From: Daphnia carinata
Taxonomy: Eukaryota > Arthropoda > Branchiopoda > Diplostraca > Daphniidae
Length of the DNA stretch: 64,000 nucleotides
Reading direction: 5' to 3'
Assembly: GCF_022539665.2 (NCBI RefSeq)
Contig: NC_081334.1
Coordinates: 6,356,424-6,420,423 of the forward strand
This document shows, piece by piece, positions 25,561 through 39,169 of the stretch. Position numbers and translations under genes: made by a program. Position 1 is the stretch's first letter; every line of letters begins with the position of its first letter. The notes beneath the pieces are model-generated. The model was given only the letters and a program-made list of their open reading frames with translations. It was not told the origin of the DNA and did not search any database.

Positions 25561-26837
25561 GCGCTGCTCGTTAACAGTATTAAGCCCACCCGAGAGACTT
25601 GTAAATATATCGACTGGGAAAACGAGAGACGGTGTGACGTGTGGAGTAGTATCGTCGCATTAGTGTAATAACTCTGCCACATCGCCGCCATCATCGACTG
25701 ACCCGCGCTGCCATTCTTTACTTGTTTTCTCTCTCAATTCTTTTTTTTTAACATGTCTGGACTACTTGTTTATTTTTATATGTACATTTTTTTACTCATT
25801 TTCACAGCTTATCCGCTTTTTGGTGCGTGAGTTGTTGGAGGGGTTCGAAAAGAAGAAGCAGAAAAAAGCGGGTCGATATATCGATTGCGCTATTGATTAA
25901 TTAACAGAGGGCGAAGGAAGACCATCGGTCAGCGCCTCAACACTGTTGCGACGCTTTCCCGTGGGTGTATGAAATTTCTAAAGCGTTTCCAGTAGGGGGT
26001 AGTTGAGGGAGGGTAGGAGGCCGAGAGCGCGGAATATAAAAAGGCCGTACAGAAGAGGGAGTACGTATCTATATATATACAACAACTTTAATAATACTGT
26101 CGCTGGGGTCAGCAGCAGCAGAGATTGTAAAAGAAGGGGAGAAAGAAGTTGTACGTAAAATATATATGTATATATATAAAAAAGAGGAGAGAAACAGAAA
26201 GAAACGAGGGTGGGAGAAGAGGGTGGGAGAAGAGGGAAGTGTGTGTCCGAGAGATGAATCTCGGTGTAGTGTGGTGTAGGCGCTAATGGGGATGAAGAGA
26301 GAGAAAGAGACTTGTGTGTGCGTCTACACAGTACATGGAGTATTAACAAGTCCGCCGGGATCGTGTTATATCAGCTTAACCTTCTTTCTCTCTAACTTGG
26401 GTAAATGACGGGCGGGACGAGGGCGTGGAATACGCGTACATAGACTATGTGTACGTGTGTGTGTGTGTGTGTGTGTGTGTGGAAAGGAAATGAAAAGAGG
26501 TTCATGATGAAATGGGAAAGGGCAACCATAAAAAAAAAAAGAAGAAAAAAAAAAAGCCAAACAACAACGTGTGACGACGAGTTAGGACTAATTAATCGCC
26601 AGGGAACTCTGCGTTGTGTAATGTTTTGTTTGCTTGTGTGTGTGTGTGTTTACAGGGATCGGGTGTGTAAAGTAAGGGCAACAAAAAAGCGATGAGTATA
26701 TACGCTGGTTTGCTTAGTTCCCTTTTTTTTATGTGTTATTATTTATTTTTGTTTCGTGTGTTTGTGTGTTGGGACAAATTAGTCGTTGTTGGGGCTATTG
26801 ATTAAACAAAGAAAGAAGTGGAGGAAGGAGGTTGATC

Positions 26838-26847
26838 ATGACGTCAT
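26838..26847. promoter_or_regulatory. CRE-like palindrome ATGACGTCAT
   Basis: A full CRE core (TGACGTCA) with symmetric flanks. The same 12-mer ATGACGTCATCG occurs at 23990-24001. Binding by CREB/ATF-family bZIP proteins is known for this motif; use here is inference. Confidence 0.35.
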
Positions 26848-27501
26848 CGATCGAGGGACATCGAGGGCTGAGAAGTGGTGGGGGATTCGGTGAAGAAAGA
26901 AAGATGGGCGCTTAGAGAATGCGTTGCCATTAGATCTATTGTCGTTGTTCTCACGACCATAGCGCACAAAAACGGCCAAACGGCCGGCTAGTGGTCCGGC
27001 ACGTTGCAAGGTGTTTTTCCTGTAGACGTTCTTCTTCTTCTTCTTCTTCTCGATTGACCATTTCAAAAAAAAAAAAAAAAAAAAAGAAGAAGAAGAAAAC
27101 TGTTTTTCTTTTTTTTTCGGTGGCTGGTGGACGGAATGGCAACAATGCTGCCAAGTCAGCTCTGTCCAATGTAGGAAAAGGCATAAAAGCTTGAGCTCTC
27201 TTTTCTCTTGGGCTCTTGCGTCTCCCTCTTGGGTCGAAACAGGAAATTGGGGGCTTCATAATTGTTGGCCCATTCAATGATGGATGATGAGAGACAGAGT
27301 CGTCGTCCGGACTCTTTTTTTTTTTTTTTTTGGCTATGTGTCTAAAGCTTCTAAACACACATAACCAGTAGCTCTCTCGTTCGTCTCATATTCTTCTTTT
27401 CTTTTGGGCCGTGGCTGCTGCGTGACCGCCAGTTTGTTTTTATACCGAAACGGTTGGCTTGGCTAGTCCGTTCCAGCACGATCATCTCACTCTCTACGTT
27501 C

Positions 27502-27533
<32 letters not shown>

Positions 27534-29412
27534 CTTATTCAATCCGTTCATTCATTCTCTCCCCCCCCCCTGAAAAAAAAATGCCCGAGAGGAGCTCAGG
27601 GTGTTCATTGCTCCCACTCGTACGTCGGGGAGGAGGGAAGGCACATAAAGAAGTAAGAAATGTCTGCTCATTCAACAGATGAGCAATGATGCTGAATTCT
27701 CAACCGACTCGACTCTGACCGTTGCTTTGGAATTGAATTCAACAAATGAATAAATACTTTGTATGTGTATCTTCTCTACCCTTTGGTCCATTCGTCTCTC
27801 TTTTTGGGAAATTCTTTTCTTTATTGGTTTGAAAGAATAGAAAGAAAAGATGGATGGAGGACGCTTCTATTTAGCAAATAACCACTTGTATAGGAAGCGC
27901 AAAACAAATGTGCCAACAAAAAAAAAAAAAAGAAGCCTCTTTTGTGCCATTGTAGTGTGTCTGGCCTTCTTCTTTTCTAGCTGATTTGCATGTGTTGCGA
28001 ATTTGCGATGCCCGCCGTTTATGGGTAAGCGAATGCTTACATCCGACGTCGGCGCACCGACCGCGAACCCCTTGAGGACGGGAATCGCTCTTGAATGCTT
28101 GCGCAATCATACCTCCAAACACCCTTTTTTTTTTTTTCTTCAAAATAATAATAAATGTCGCAACAACCAATTTTATTTTCAATTCTTATTTCGGAGCGCT
28201 TGTTGTTCAACACGTCGTGTATCCCTCCTTCCTTTTTTTTTTTTCTCTCTCTCTCTCTTATGTTTCACGTACGGCTCACCAGAGAATGGTGGCCCGTTTC
28301 TCCTTTTTGAATTCCAATCGACGCCATTGATCAACGTCGCCAGACAGCGCCAGGTATACAGATGAGAGTGATACTCTAAACGCAAAAGGACAGACGATAT
28401 TTTCAAAACAGTGCGCGTTTTGTGCCAGTGTCTCTGGATTTTCCCAAAAGCTGACTCGATGATCTCTTGGACGTTTGCCAGCAGCACTCAGTTTCTTCGT
28501 GACTGTTGATGATGAAGGCTTTTTTCCCTCCTCCCCTTTAAACACGTCTCTTTGTGCAGTTGAGGACGTCTCGCGTTACCTTGCAGTCTAGAAGAGCCTG
28601 TTGTGTTTGATCAGGTGATATTTCATCAACACCTGAACGAAGCCCTTCGCTGTCGAGAGCATTAAGAAAGAAAAAAAAATGTGTTGGATTAGTTTGTAAC
28701 AATTGGATTGGGGGAGGGAGGAGGTTGCGAGAGAAGAAGAAAACTCTAATTAGACGTTCGTGTGTTGTGACGCGCAACTTGTTGCCAGCTCCTCAAGTAG
28801 ATTCGTTCTATTTTGATGTCCTCTATAGTCCCGATTTCCTTTTTGGTATTATTATTATTATTATTATTATTTTAAATATATAAACACTATGTTTTTTGAC
28901 ACGGTTTGAGGCGAATGAACTCGAACGCGACGACGAGACAGGCCAATTTTTCGTGTCAATCCTTTAGCGCTTTCCAATTGTGTTTTATTGAGGAAGTAAT
29001 CGTTGTCCATTTTGAATTGGATGTCATCTTTTTTTTTTTTTTTTATCCTGTATTTGCCCGTCGAGTTTTTAAATTCGGCATTCAGCTTTATAAATATAAA
29101 GGTCATCTCTCTGATTCAAGGAGATCGTGCTGGCATCGGACAGAAGAGATTTTGATATCGAATTTGCCTCTCGGTCAATGAATTTATGTTGGTTAGGCGG
29201 GTTTGTTTTGTATTTCATGCAGTTGATGAGAATATGCATTAGAAATGAAGGGAATATTATATACTCTGTTGATTTTCGTCTGGATCACGGTGACCCGTCG
29301 ATACATGTATATATGATCTACTTATATGCGCAGGCAAACACTTTGAATATTACAACATATTGTTGCATAGTACATTGATGCAGATGACGATCACTGCATA
29401 CTATAAGGGCAG

Positions 29413-29415
<3 letters not shown>

Positions 29416-29461
<46 letters not shown>
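29416..29461. repeat. (CA)n microsatellite, 46 nt
   Basis: Twenty-three uninterrupted CA units, with no gene association seen. Confidence 0.97.
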
Positions 29462-29463
<2 letters not shown>

Positions 29464-29729
29464 ATCGTGCATTAATCAAATGCATGTCGGGTGCGGGCGG
29501 GTTCTGGAACTGACTGTTTGATCTCCAAAAGCCCAACCTCGGTTCTCTCGTAGAGATACTCATTAGATAGTCAAAGAAATATGAAGAGGATCCCGATGCC
29601 GAAAACATCAGTGGAAGAGGCGGGACTTTCATGTTGTTTTATGATGTTTGAATATTTTCTGGTCAATATTTGATTGTGGCTATTCCATTTTGATTCATTT
29701 TTTTTTGTTTTCTTTTTTTTTATTTACAG

Positions 29730-29872
29730 GACATCTACAATCGGTAACGGAGGGACAGCCACATACTAAAAGAGTGGCCCCATTTCGCCGTCACGTGATG
29801 CAGCGCTTTCGCAGCTGGATCGTGTGATCCGTAATCTCCGAAGACTTGCCAGCAGATTACGACGGACAAAAG
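29730..29872 (+). other. Candidate non-coding exon
   Basis: A long T-tract ending in TATTTACAG precedes position 29730, and ACAAAAG is followed by GTAAGA at 29873. The 143-nt interval between them is less T-rich than its surroundings and has stop codons in all three + frames, so it cannot be an internal coding exon. If real, it is an untranslated exon, plausibly part of a long 5' leader of the zfh2 gene or of a non-coding transcript. The evidence is splice signals and composition only. Confidence 0.4.
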
Positions 29873-31095
29873 GTAAGATTTTTTTTTTTTTTTTTTTTTG
29901 GAAAATAGTTTTGCATCTTTTATTCTTCTTTTTTTTTTTTTGTTGTGGTCGTCGTTGCGATATGTCGCAGACATTCTCTTTGATTTCGGTCACTATTTTA
30001 TTTTATTTTATTTTTTGAAAAGATACAATGTGGGTGGTTTAAGGGAGAGGGATGGGTGATGGCATCCGTTGATCACACCCCCACCATCCCGGTTTTATTT
30101 TTGCATTGTATTTATTCGATTCCCATTTTGGGGGGGGGGGGTTTCTCTTGAGAAAGAAAAATGATTATTATAACAACACGACCAAATAGGTGGAGGATGT
30201 ATGCTGGTTGCATTTTTAAAATGCTATTTTGCATATTTAAAAAAAAAGCGAAGCCCGAAAAAAAAAAAAAAAACCTAAACGAAAATGGGGTCCCTCCGTC
30301 GGTTAGATAAATGAATAGAGTGCTGCTACTATTGGCAAGTGAATTATTTCTTGCTCAATCAGCAAAAGCGGGGAGTCGAAATTATGCGCATGACATTCCT
30401 CTTTGGAAATGGTTTTAGATTTTTTTTTTTTTTTTCAAAAGCTTTTCTTCTTTTTCTTTTATTGATGGCGAAAAAGAAAAAGAGAGAGAGGACTTATTGT
30501 TTGGCTAAAAATGAAAATAAAGCGGATGGACTTTATTATTATGTTATGATGATGATGATGATTATGATTGTGTGCGTATTTACTGCTCGAGTCCTGAAAT
30601 CAAAGAACAGGAAGGGGATATATGCGCCCGGCTTTATATTTGAATTTTTTTTTTTTTTCCCTATTCGAATGAGAGAGAAAAAGAGAGAACAGGAAATCAG
30701 TTTTGTAGAAAATGTGTAGCCATTTGTTTGTGTAACGTTGTGATCGGAAACCTTGTGTCTTTTGCTATCCGCTTTTTATTTTGGGAACTCTTTTGTCTCT
30801 GCCATTGTTGCGTCCAGTTTCATAGACATTGTCTGACGTATTTTCTTTTGATGCTAACACACGGTAGTAGGTCGCTGGCCGCGTTCATATTGTCTATTCA
30901 AATTACTCGAATGGCTGCCGACTGGTTCACAATCCGTGAACTGGGCCCTACATTTCTAATGTTACATTTCCTCTGCGTGAACTATCCATTTTTTTTTTCT
31001 CTCTTTCATTTTGATTGTTCGCATCTTACCCAAAAACCAATTTGATTCATTTTCAAACAATTTCAACCATTTAAACTTGATGGAGAATCACGAAA

Positions 31096-31135
<40 letters not shown>

Positions 31136-32582
31136 GTGGTACTGCTACCGGCTGGTGGACAAAGAGAAGGGGGGGGGGTTGTACTAAAGGGTTTCGAAAA
31201 GTTGACTATAGCGTGTCGATAGCCTTTTCTCCCTCTCTCTATACGTGATCTATGAGAGAACGGCCAGTAATATACTACGATATTATCTATAATATAATGT
31301 TTATATGATAAGTCCAGTTGATGATTGCCCGGTGCGCACAACACCAGCCGTCGCCAGCGAGCGGACCTCCAACGGTCGGCTTGTTGTTGGTGGCCAACTT
31401 TTTCTTTTTTTTTTTTTTTTCTTGTTTATTTATTTATTTATTTTTTTTTTTTGTGAGCTTTGAACGCGTCCAGCAGTATAGCCAGACCACAAGTTTTATA
31501 TGCCCTTTTTAAATAAAAAAAAAAAAAAAAATGTGATAACACACGTAGGTAGAAACACAGGGCAAAAAACATGTTGCCCGACAGTTGAGCGAAGGGCGAT
31601 TCTTTCTTTTTCTTTTAAGTTTTTTTTTTTCTTTTCATTCTAATCAAACAGGACCAGGTGATGAGGGTTTTGAAAGTTGGGAAAACGATGAGAGAGAGAG
31701 AGAGAGAGAGGGGGGGGGGAGAGCGACAGCGGGCACAACACAAACAAAAAGAAACAGACGGGGCCAAGCTAAAAAAAAAAAAAAAAAAAAAAAGACAGAC
31801 GCAAAGTTTTCACGAGAATGACCAGCACAGCACGCCACTGTTGTTATTGTAGTTTCTCTCTCACAAGCATTTGTTTTTTTTTTTTTTTTTTCTTTCCATT
31901 TTTTTTTTTTTTTTTTTTTTGATTGGGAATCAAAGAACTTTATTACAAAGTATAAATGCGGTGCGTTGTGGCTGTGCGCGCAAACGTTCGTGTATATGGT
32001 AGGTGGGGGGGGGGAGGGGACTTTTTGACACAGCGCACACAATAGTTTTAGATGGGTTATTATTTATTCGTGACTTCATGTTTTTTCTATCTTTTTTTTT
32101 CAATCAAAGAACTAATCAACGACCAAATAATGAATTATGTTAATTTACCCCTCACGTCTTGTGTGTGTCTTTCTTGATGAAAGAAAACGAACTTTCCCAT
32201 GTCGAGCGCAAAAGAAATGTCAATCAAACCCTCCCCCCCCTCCTCCTCCTCCACAGCTGAAGACGAAAGAAAAAAATTAGTTTTTTTTTTTTTTCTTTTC
32301 TTTTCATAAGAACCCACAGACGGAGCGACCCTCCAGCTGTGTAATTAGAACAGAGTGAGGCCTCCTTTTTTTTTTTTCTTTTGATAATTAAACTTTACCT
32401 GTCCCCGGCTGCATGAAGAGGGCAAATGCGCAAAAGGGACTCGCCATACACACACACACACACACATTCAAAAGTCTATAGATAATAACAAGATCGGAGG
32501 GAGGGGAACTGTCGTGTCACTCGTTACTCTGTTCTTATGTTTGGTGCCTCTACTTATAATATGCGCAGGAAACAACAACAAC

Positions 32583-32583
<1 letters not shown>

Positions 32584-32626
<43 letters not shown>
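32584..32626. repeat. (AC)n microsatellite, 43 nt
   Basis: Uninterrupted AC tract that follows a short CAA tract. Confidence 0.97.
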
Positions 32627-32631
<5 letters not shown>

Positions 32632-33839
32632 AGCACACACAAGAAAACTTAATTATGCCACATCTTTTGGGGTGTCGTCATCAAACCAATGATCTCTCTC
32701 TCTCCCCCCCTTCCTCAAAAAGAAAAAGATAAGGTAAGAGGTAGATGTGTGTAATTAGCAGTTACAAGAAAAGGCGCCCTGCGTTATGGGTTTGAATTTT
32801 TTTTTTCGTGACAAGTCGGAAAGTAAAGGTACAAACACGTAGGGCAAGTCGAGAAAAGGAGGTTTCGCCTCTCGTCAGATTCATCTAGAAGCCGAACGAA
32901 ACAACAAGTCGAGGAATAGAAGGAAGAGACAGAGAGTAATAATCATGGTATAATTAGAGAGCAAAAGCCAATGGCAATCAGACGGTCGGCGTCACTGTCA
33001 GTTCTTTTCTTTCTATATACCTGTTTCTGATTATTATTATATATTTCCCTTTTCTTTCTTTCTTTCGTGTGTGTGTGTGTGTGGGTGTGTGTGTGGGTGT
33101 GTGTATGGATATCTCCTCATCCACCTACCTCCCACTGTCGAGGAAGGTGGGAGAGAAGGTGACTCTTTTTGCTTTGGCTCGTTGGTTCGTGTCAGTTGAA
33201 AAGAGGAGACGAAGATGAATTACGCTTCGGGGCTGATTGTTGCCGAAATGATTTTTAATAAGGCCACCTCCACCCCGTACCCCCGCCACTATCGTTCTTA
33301 TTATTCAAATCCCATCTACTTCTTTTTTTTTTTTTCCTCCTGTTCATTCCCCCCTTTTATTTATTTTTTTAATTTTTTTTTTTAATTCTGAGTTCTTTGT
33401 ATATATATACTCGTTCCCGTCCGAAGAAGCAAACACGGAAAGGTCGTTTTCTTTTCGATTATTTCTATTTTGAAAATAATAAGCAAGGAGAGGGGGGGGA
33501 CACTCCCGAAAACAATCCAGGGAAGCGGAACTGCCCTCCTTCCAATGTGTAACGCACGCTAACTGTTATTTGAACAAGAAATCGGTTCGTTGTTGGTCGT
33601 CGTTGAAAATAAGCCGACAAACAGCAATCACCCGTCTTTCTTTTCTTTTCTTTTCTTTTCTTTTTTCCTCTCCTTTTAGTGAACAAGAAAAAGAAAACGA
33701 AAAATTCTATAAAAAAAAAATAACCCCCCTCCCCAAAAAAATTGATGTGAAATAACTAAAGAGGGAGTCGTCGATTCGAGAAGATTAGGTGGGCGGTTAA
33801 AAACAGGAAAGTCGTTTTTATTTTTCCTCTTCTTGTAAA

Positions 33840-33866
33840 AAAATAAAATAAAATAAAATAAAATAA
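33840..33866. repeat. (AAATA)n pentanucleotide tract
   Basis: About five consecutive copies of AAATA. It is one of a series of A-rich pentamer arrays in this window. Confidence 0.85.
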
Positions 33867-34916
33867 ATACTCCCGCCCGTATCGATATATACGTGCAGTT
33901 AGTCGGTAGACAGTGTATAGCATCGTCTATAGCGTGTGTAGGGGGTTGCACGAGTGCAGCATTGTTCGTCGCGCACCACCGATTCCGAGCTGGCAGCTCT
34001 CTCGTATGTCGGCAGATAAATGTTTCCATCCATCGTCACATTTTGTTTTGTTTTGTTTTGTTTTGTTTGTTTTTCCCTTACCTTTCTTTCGTTTTTGAGG
34101 AGGCATTTTTTTTTTAAAGAAAATCTGGAGGATATAGTCTAAGGCAGAAACCACCAAGTCTGTAACCGCAATGTCTCGAGTAAAGATAAGACGCAATTAG
34201 GCAAAAAGAGAAGAGGCAAATTACATACGCGGAGCATATATATTTTTTTTTCATACAACTAATGATATCGTCATCCCGTAAAGGTTGTCGAACTTTTTTT
34301 TTTTTTTTTTTTTTTTTTTCCTCGTCTTTATTTTGTTTATTTAATGATTTCAATTTCTGTACGAAAGGAATGTGTTATTGAACTCTGGCTTTACGTATCG
34401 TCGTGAGTCAATCAAATAACGAGGCAGATGGAAGATGTTTCCTTTTCGATGCGCAAACAAAAGGGAAAGAAACAGAAGAGAGAGAGAAAAAAAAAAAAAA
34501 AAAATAGCAGTTGGCAGAGAGAGCTTTAGCGTTTCATTTCGCTGTTGGAACAAGCCGCGTAATGAAATCCGGTAGGTAGCGAAGAGGATTGGGTGAAGCA
34601 CATAATGAGTTTGAGAGAGAGAGAGAGAGAGAGAGAGAATGGGAGAGAGAGCGCAGAGTATAAAGGGAGGGGGGGGGGTAGTGTAGCATCATTATGTCTA
34701 GCGGGAGCGTGTGCGCGCGCGGGCTCCAACGTGTACACGAATGATGATGATGAAATACTCTGTCCCGCCCTCTCCTTCGCTTTTGTTTTTTTCTTTTTCC
34801 TTTTTTTCTATTAAACAAATTCTAAACGACAAGAACGTTGTGTGTGGAAAACGGGTCGTTTTGATGGCGATATTTTTCGATTGGTGTGTCTTGATCTTTT
34901 TGAGATTCGAAATGTT

Positions 34917-34947
<31 letters not shown>

Positions 34948-35510
34948 CCCGTTTCGAATTGCGGGAGTTCGCCGACCTGCCTCGAGTGCCAATGGGTTTG
35001 ATCGCTTTTGAGATGCGCACTGCCTGCACTAATATTCAGTTGAGTAACAAAAAAGCAAAAAAAAAAAGTGAAATGGAATTTTTTTTTTTTTTTTTTTTTT
35101 GCGCTCGCATCTATAAAAGCAACAAGATGCCTGGAGAAGAAAGCATATTTTTCGTTTTTGTTTTGTTTGTTCTTCCCTCGACAGCTGTTAGATCTGTGTG
35201 TTTTTTCCTTTATCGCTTCAAACCTACTGCCATCCTCATTCTGCGCTGCGTTTCCTTCTTATGTGTTCATCTGTTAAGAAAGGGAAGAAGAAGAAGAAGA
35301 AGAAGAAAAGTTTTCATTTATAGAGGTGCAGGAGGAGTCCCATCGTAAAAGACGAGCCGACTAGTAGAAATTTTCAATTACGCACATGGAACGTAACCAG
35401 CGGAGGGATCATCAAACCGGTGACGACATCGTTGATGCTATGAAAGAAAAAAAGAATAAAATAAAGAAGACACGGGCCCCAAAAAAAAAAAAAAAAAAAA
35501 AGGGGGAAGA

Positions 35511-35545
<35 letters not shown>

Positions 35546-37217
35546 AAATTAACCAAACCAAACCAAACTAACCGGAGGGGGGGGGGGGGATAGTACGTCA
35601 ACGATAAAAACGAAAAAGTAAAAATTGAAAACAAAATTTGGCGCACGCGTTAACGATGGCATAATATGCGCTCCGTCAAGGTAAAGACTGCCCGAGGCGA
35701 TGTTCTTCCGTCAGTTGTTGTTGCCGCACTAACAAAAATAGTATATTTTTTTTTTTTAAAGGAAACAAAACACACACACAAAAAAGAAAAAACGTACAGA
35801 TTCCGAAAGACTTGCAAGTCGGTCGTCTATCCGTCCGTATATAATAGGATTAAGTGCGACACACATAAAGAAGAAGAGAGCGAAACCAGGGGAAGAGAAT
35901 AACAGAGGGGTGAGGGATTACTCCACTATAACACGCAGCCATCCTTCTCTTTTATTTAACAAAAAAATCTACACACACACACACACACACATACACACCG
36001 GTGCTGGATATTTTTCTTAAACGAGTAAAAGGAGAATCCACTTTTTTTTTTCCCACCTCACCCAGGAAATGAGTGGCCCCGTGTGTCAGGAGGGGGGGGG
36101 GGAAACCGTTGAAGCTCTCCACAGAATGGAGGGGGGTGTCTGATCCCAAAGAGAAGAAAATGATTAAAAGAAAAAAAAAATATGGAGAAAGACGTTATTT
36201 TGTTTATTCCATGCGTCTTTTGTTATATAATATTTGGGGTGCTACATCGTTTTATAAAAAAAAAAAAAAACAACGAAATTGGATGTGTCCCTCTACCTGG
36301 GAACAGTGTCTATATTTACCCTTGGAGAAAAAAATGTTTTAAATTGTTTCTTTTTCTCTTTGGTGTCTTGATGGATGCTGTGTGCGTTACGTGTAAACTT
36401 GGGGGCAGGGCGGCATCGCGTGATTTGCTTTACGGTCAAAAAGAAAATGATGATCGTGTAGAAGGGAAGCGACAGTGAGCGGGACGTTCTTGTATCTCTC
36501 GTTGTTGATTTTTTAATTAATATTCTGATTATTTATTTATTGATTTAAACGAGAAAAAAAAAATGAGTTGAGGGAAATAACGAGAGATGAAAGATTCTTT
36601 TTAGTGGAGATGAGAGGTGTGTGTTTGTGCGTGTGCGGTACAAAAGAGAAGTGAAGGAATTGAAAAAAAAAAAAAAAAAAAAAAAGTCTGAGAAACCGGT
36701 TGCGACACAATCACATACCATTGGAACACCTTCGTTTATTTCTTTTTTTTTTTTTTTCTTTTAACAGTTAACTCCTTTTTTTTTTCCTCGTCAAGGTTTT
36801 TTTTTCAAAACAAAGAATACAAACGAGGGAAAAGGGGGGGGGGGAGAATCAAGAAAAAGAAAAACGATCATTCAAAAAGATTTGTATACACGTGATTGTC
36901 ATCTGTTGAATAATTATACATTAGATGTATATTTTATTCGACGACGACGACGACGACGAACGACGAATGCGTGTAACCTTCATTTTATTTATTTATTTTT
37001 TTTTTCCTCCTCCCCGTTTTCTTCGTATCAATTCTTTCTAGCAGCTTCATTGCCGTGCCTTTATTGTAATAAAGAGAGATTGAAAAGATTTGCCTTATTG
37101 AGGATTTGTCACCGCGCGCTTGGAAAGCGAGGGGGGCCGTTCGCGCTCAAGGAGGAAATAGCCGAAAAGGAAATTCCACAGCACGATACAATCCATCCGG
37201 CCGGTGTGTCTATGTGT

Positions 37218-37222
<5 letters not shown>

Positions 37223-37303
<81 letters not shown>
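37223..37303. repeat. (TG)n microsatellite, 81 nt
   Basis: The longest dinucleotide array in the window, about 40 uninterrupted TG units. Alternating purine-pyrimidine tracts of this length can adopt Z-DNA (established knowledge). It creates Cys/Val open frames on + and Thr/His frames on -, which are not genes. Confidence 0.98.
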
Positions 37304-37304
<1 letters not shown>

Positions 37305-38216
37305 ATATCGTCGTGATCCACAGGCAATGAGAAAAAAAAAAGGCCTCTGGCTTTTCTTTTTTTTTTTTTTTTTGCATGCAAACAAAAAAAAAAAAAAAAA
37401 AGAAAGAAAGAAAAGAATCCCCGAAAAAAAAAAAAAACTACATTGAAAAAAAAATGCCAAATGGAAAGATGGATACAGGTAGATGTCGCCTTTCGTGGCG
37501 TCGTGTCTCGGCCGAACAACCTTTTCGTATAAGCTTTTTTTTTTTTTTTTTTTTGGTAAGAGTATTATGGTAAGGGAGACCTAAATGAGTGACCCTACCA
37601 TATTTAAAAACACTCGTTGGTCTCTCAAAAACAAAAGTCGGGGGGAGGCTAAACAAAGGAAGAAAATAAAAATTAAGAAAGTCTTTTTTTTTTTTTTTTT
37701 CCTTCGAAATTTTTAGTGAGGGTTCATAATGGACAGAAAACAAGAAACCTTTTAGTCTTTTTTCGTAGCGTCCGCCGTCGTTGCCGCCGAATCGTCTCGC
37801 GTCCGTCTTTTTTTTTTTTTTTTTTTTTCTTTTTTTTTTCAAAACTTTGCGCGGTCGTCCGCGCTCGTTGTGGTTTTGTTTTTTGTTTGCTCTCTGCCGT
37901 ACCTCCCAACTTTATTTTTTTTTTTTTTCCCTCATCTCTGCGCTTTATATACGGTTTTCATCTCCGTCTTGTTTTGTTGGATGGATTCCAAAATTGACGA
38001 TGCGAAAAACATCATCATTGCCAGTGGAGTGGAACGCGGGGTGGCCGATGAACGTGTGTGAGCAGGCATTAACAGGCACACAGCGCTTGACCTCTCGTAT
38101 TTTTTTTGTTCTCTCTGAATTTGAATTTGTTGACGATAGGCACCGAAAAAAAAGAGCCACAGTCAAATTTACCCGGAAGGCTTGTTGTTGTGTAAAGAAA
38201 AAAAAAATGAATAAAT

Positions 38217-38243
38217 AAAATGAAATGAAATGAAATGAAATGA
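38217..38243. repeat. (GAAAT)n pentanucleotide tract
   Basis: About five tandem copies of a TGAAA-type pentamer flanked by A-runs. Confidence 0.85.
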
Positions 38244-38581
38244 AAAAAAAGGGGAAAACCAGTAACATTTTCTCCCCAATGGCTTTTAGCTGTGATTGAA
38301 AAAGGAAAGAAAAGAAAAAAAGAAAAAAAGGAAATATTCCTTCATTTGTGTTCGTGTGTGTACCGCTATTTGATTTCGATATTGGAGACAAGAACTAAAA
38401 GGACATGGTCCGTGTGTGTAGTCGGTCGTCGTGAGGCTATCGGGAATTGAAAAGACAAAGGAAGAAGCCGACCGTTCTCTTCTTCTAATTCTTCAATTCT
38501 TTTCGTTTTTGTGTCTTTCTTTTTCTTTAATTCTTCTTATTTGAATAAAACTTGCATTTGATTTACTTGCCTGTTCATGGG

Positions 38582-38615
<34 letters not shown>

Positions 38616-39169
38616 GCTTATTGTTTTTGTTGTGTCTCTGCTTTTTCTTACCTTTCTTGTCCGATTTGAACTGGACACCATCAGTCTAATTCAATCTGTG
38701 ACTTGATCGCTTGTAGTTTTTTTGTTTTGTTTTTTTTTTCCTTTCTTTCTCGACGACCGTGTTTCTTGTTTGTTCTTTTCTTTTATTACATAAATGGTTT
38801 TTGGTTTGGTTGTTGTACTAATTCCGACGTTTGTTGGCAGAGAAACACGTCGCTTACGGTTCGACCTTTATCGATTTTTGTCCCCCCCCCCCCTTCTTCT
38901 TCTTCTTCTTCTTCTTTTCTCTTGTGTACAGCGACAGTTTGAAACAACTGCTCCGTTTCTAGTTACAAACCGACACGTATAGCCAGATAGGAAGGAAACT
39001 CTATTGTTTCGTTTGAATTCAAATGTGACGTAAGAGATGACATCATTTTCAAATGTGTTTTCCCTCTCTTTGTTTTGTTTTTTCTTTCTAAAACACTTGT
39101 CTTGTTGAACCCGTTTTGTTGTGAACGCTTTTATTCAATTTTTGTTTTGTTTGTCCTCTTCGATTTCAG

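Larger units (their letters stand above)
8340..29729. other. Gene-free upstream flank, segment 2
   Basis: No gene can be supported. The longest open frame (22076-22738, 220 codons) is mostly Phe/Leu from T-runs. Microsatellites include (CT)n at about 14659-14688, (CA)n at about 16685-16705, 18299-18320 and 18947-18995, (TG)n at about 21288-21314 and 26455-26480, (TTA)n near 24015 and 28848, and (TTC)n near 27030. A-rich pentamer arrays occur at 13027-13055 (TTTTA) and about 15629-15650 (AAACA). GC-richer islands lie near 20740-20860 and 22800-22860. Homeodomain-type motifs cluster near 20100-20220 and 25540-25910. CRE palindromes lie at 23991-23998 and 26839-26846. A donor-like GTAAG context sits at 15153, without a clear matching acceptor. 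Confidence 0.65.
29873..39169. other. Gene-free upstream flank, segment 3
   Basis: No gene can be supported. The region is dense in simple sequence: (AC)n at 32584-32626, about 35513-35538 and 35971-35991; (TG)n at 37223-37303; (GA)n near 31690 and 34614-34638; (AAG)n near 35286; (CGA)n near 36940-36960; (TTC)n near 38893. Pentamer arrays lie at about 33646 (TTTTC), 33840-33866 (AAATA), 34042-34069 (TTTTG) and 38217-38243 (GAAAT). Poly(T) and poly(A) runs of 15-30 nt are frequent (for example 31101-31134, 34293-34319). Open frames are all by-products of these repeats. Confidence 0.7.
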
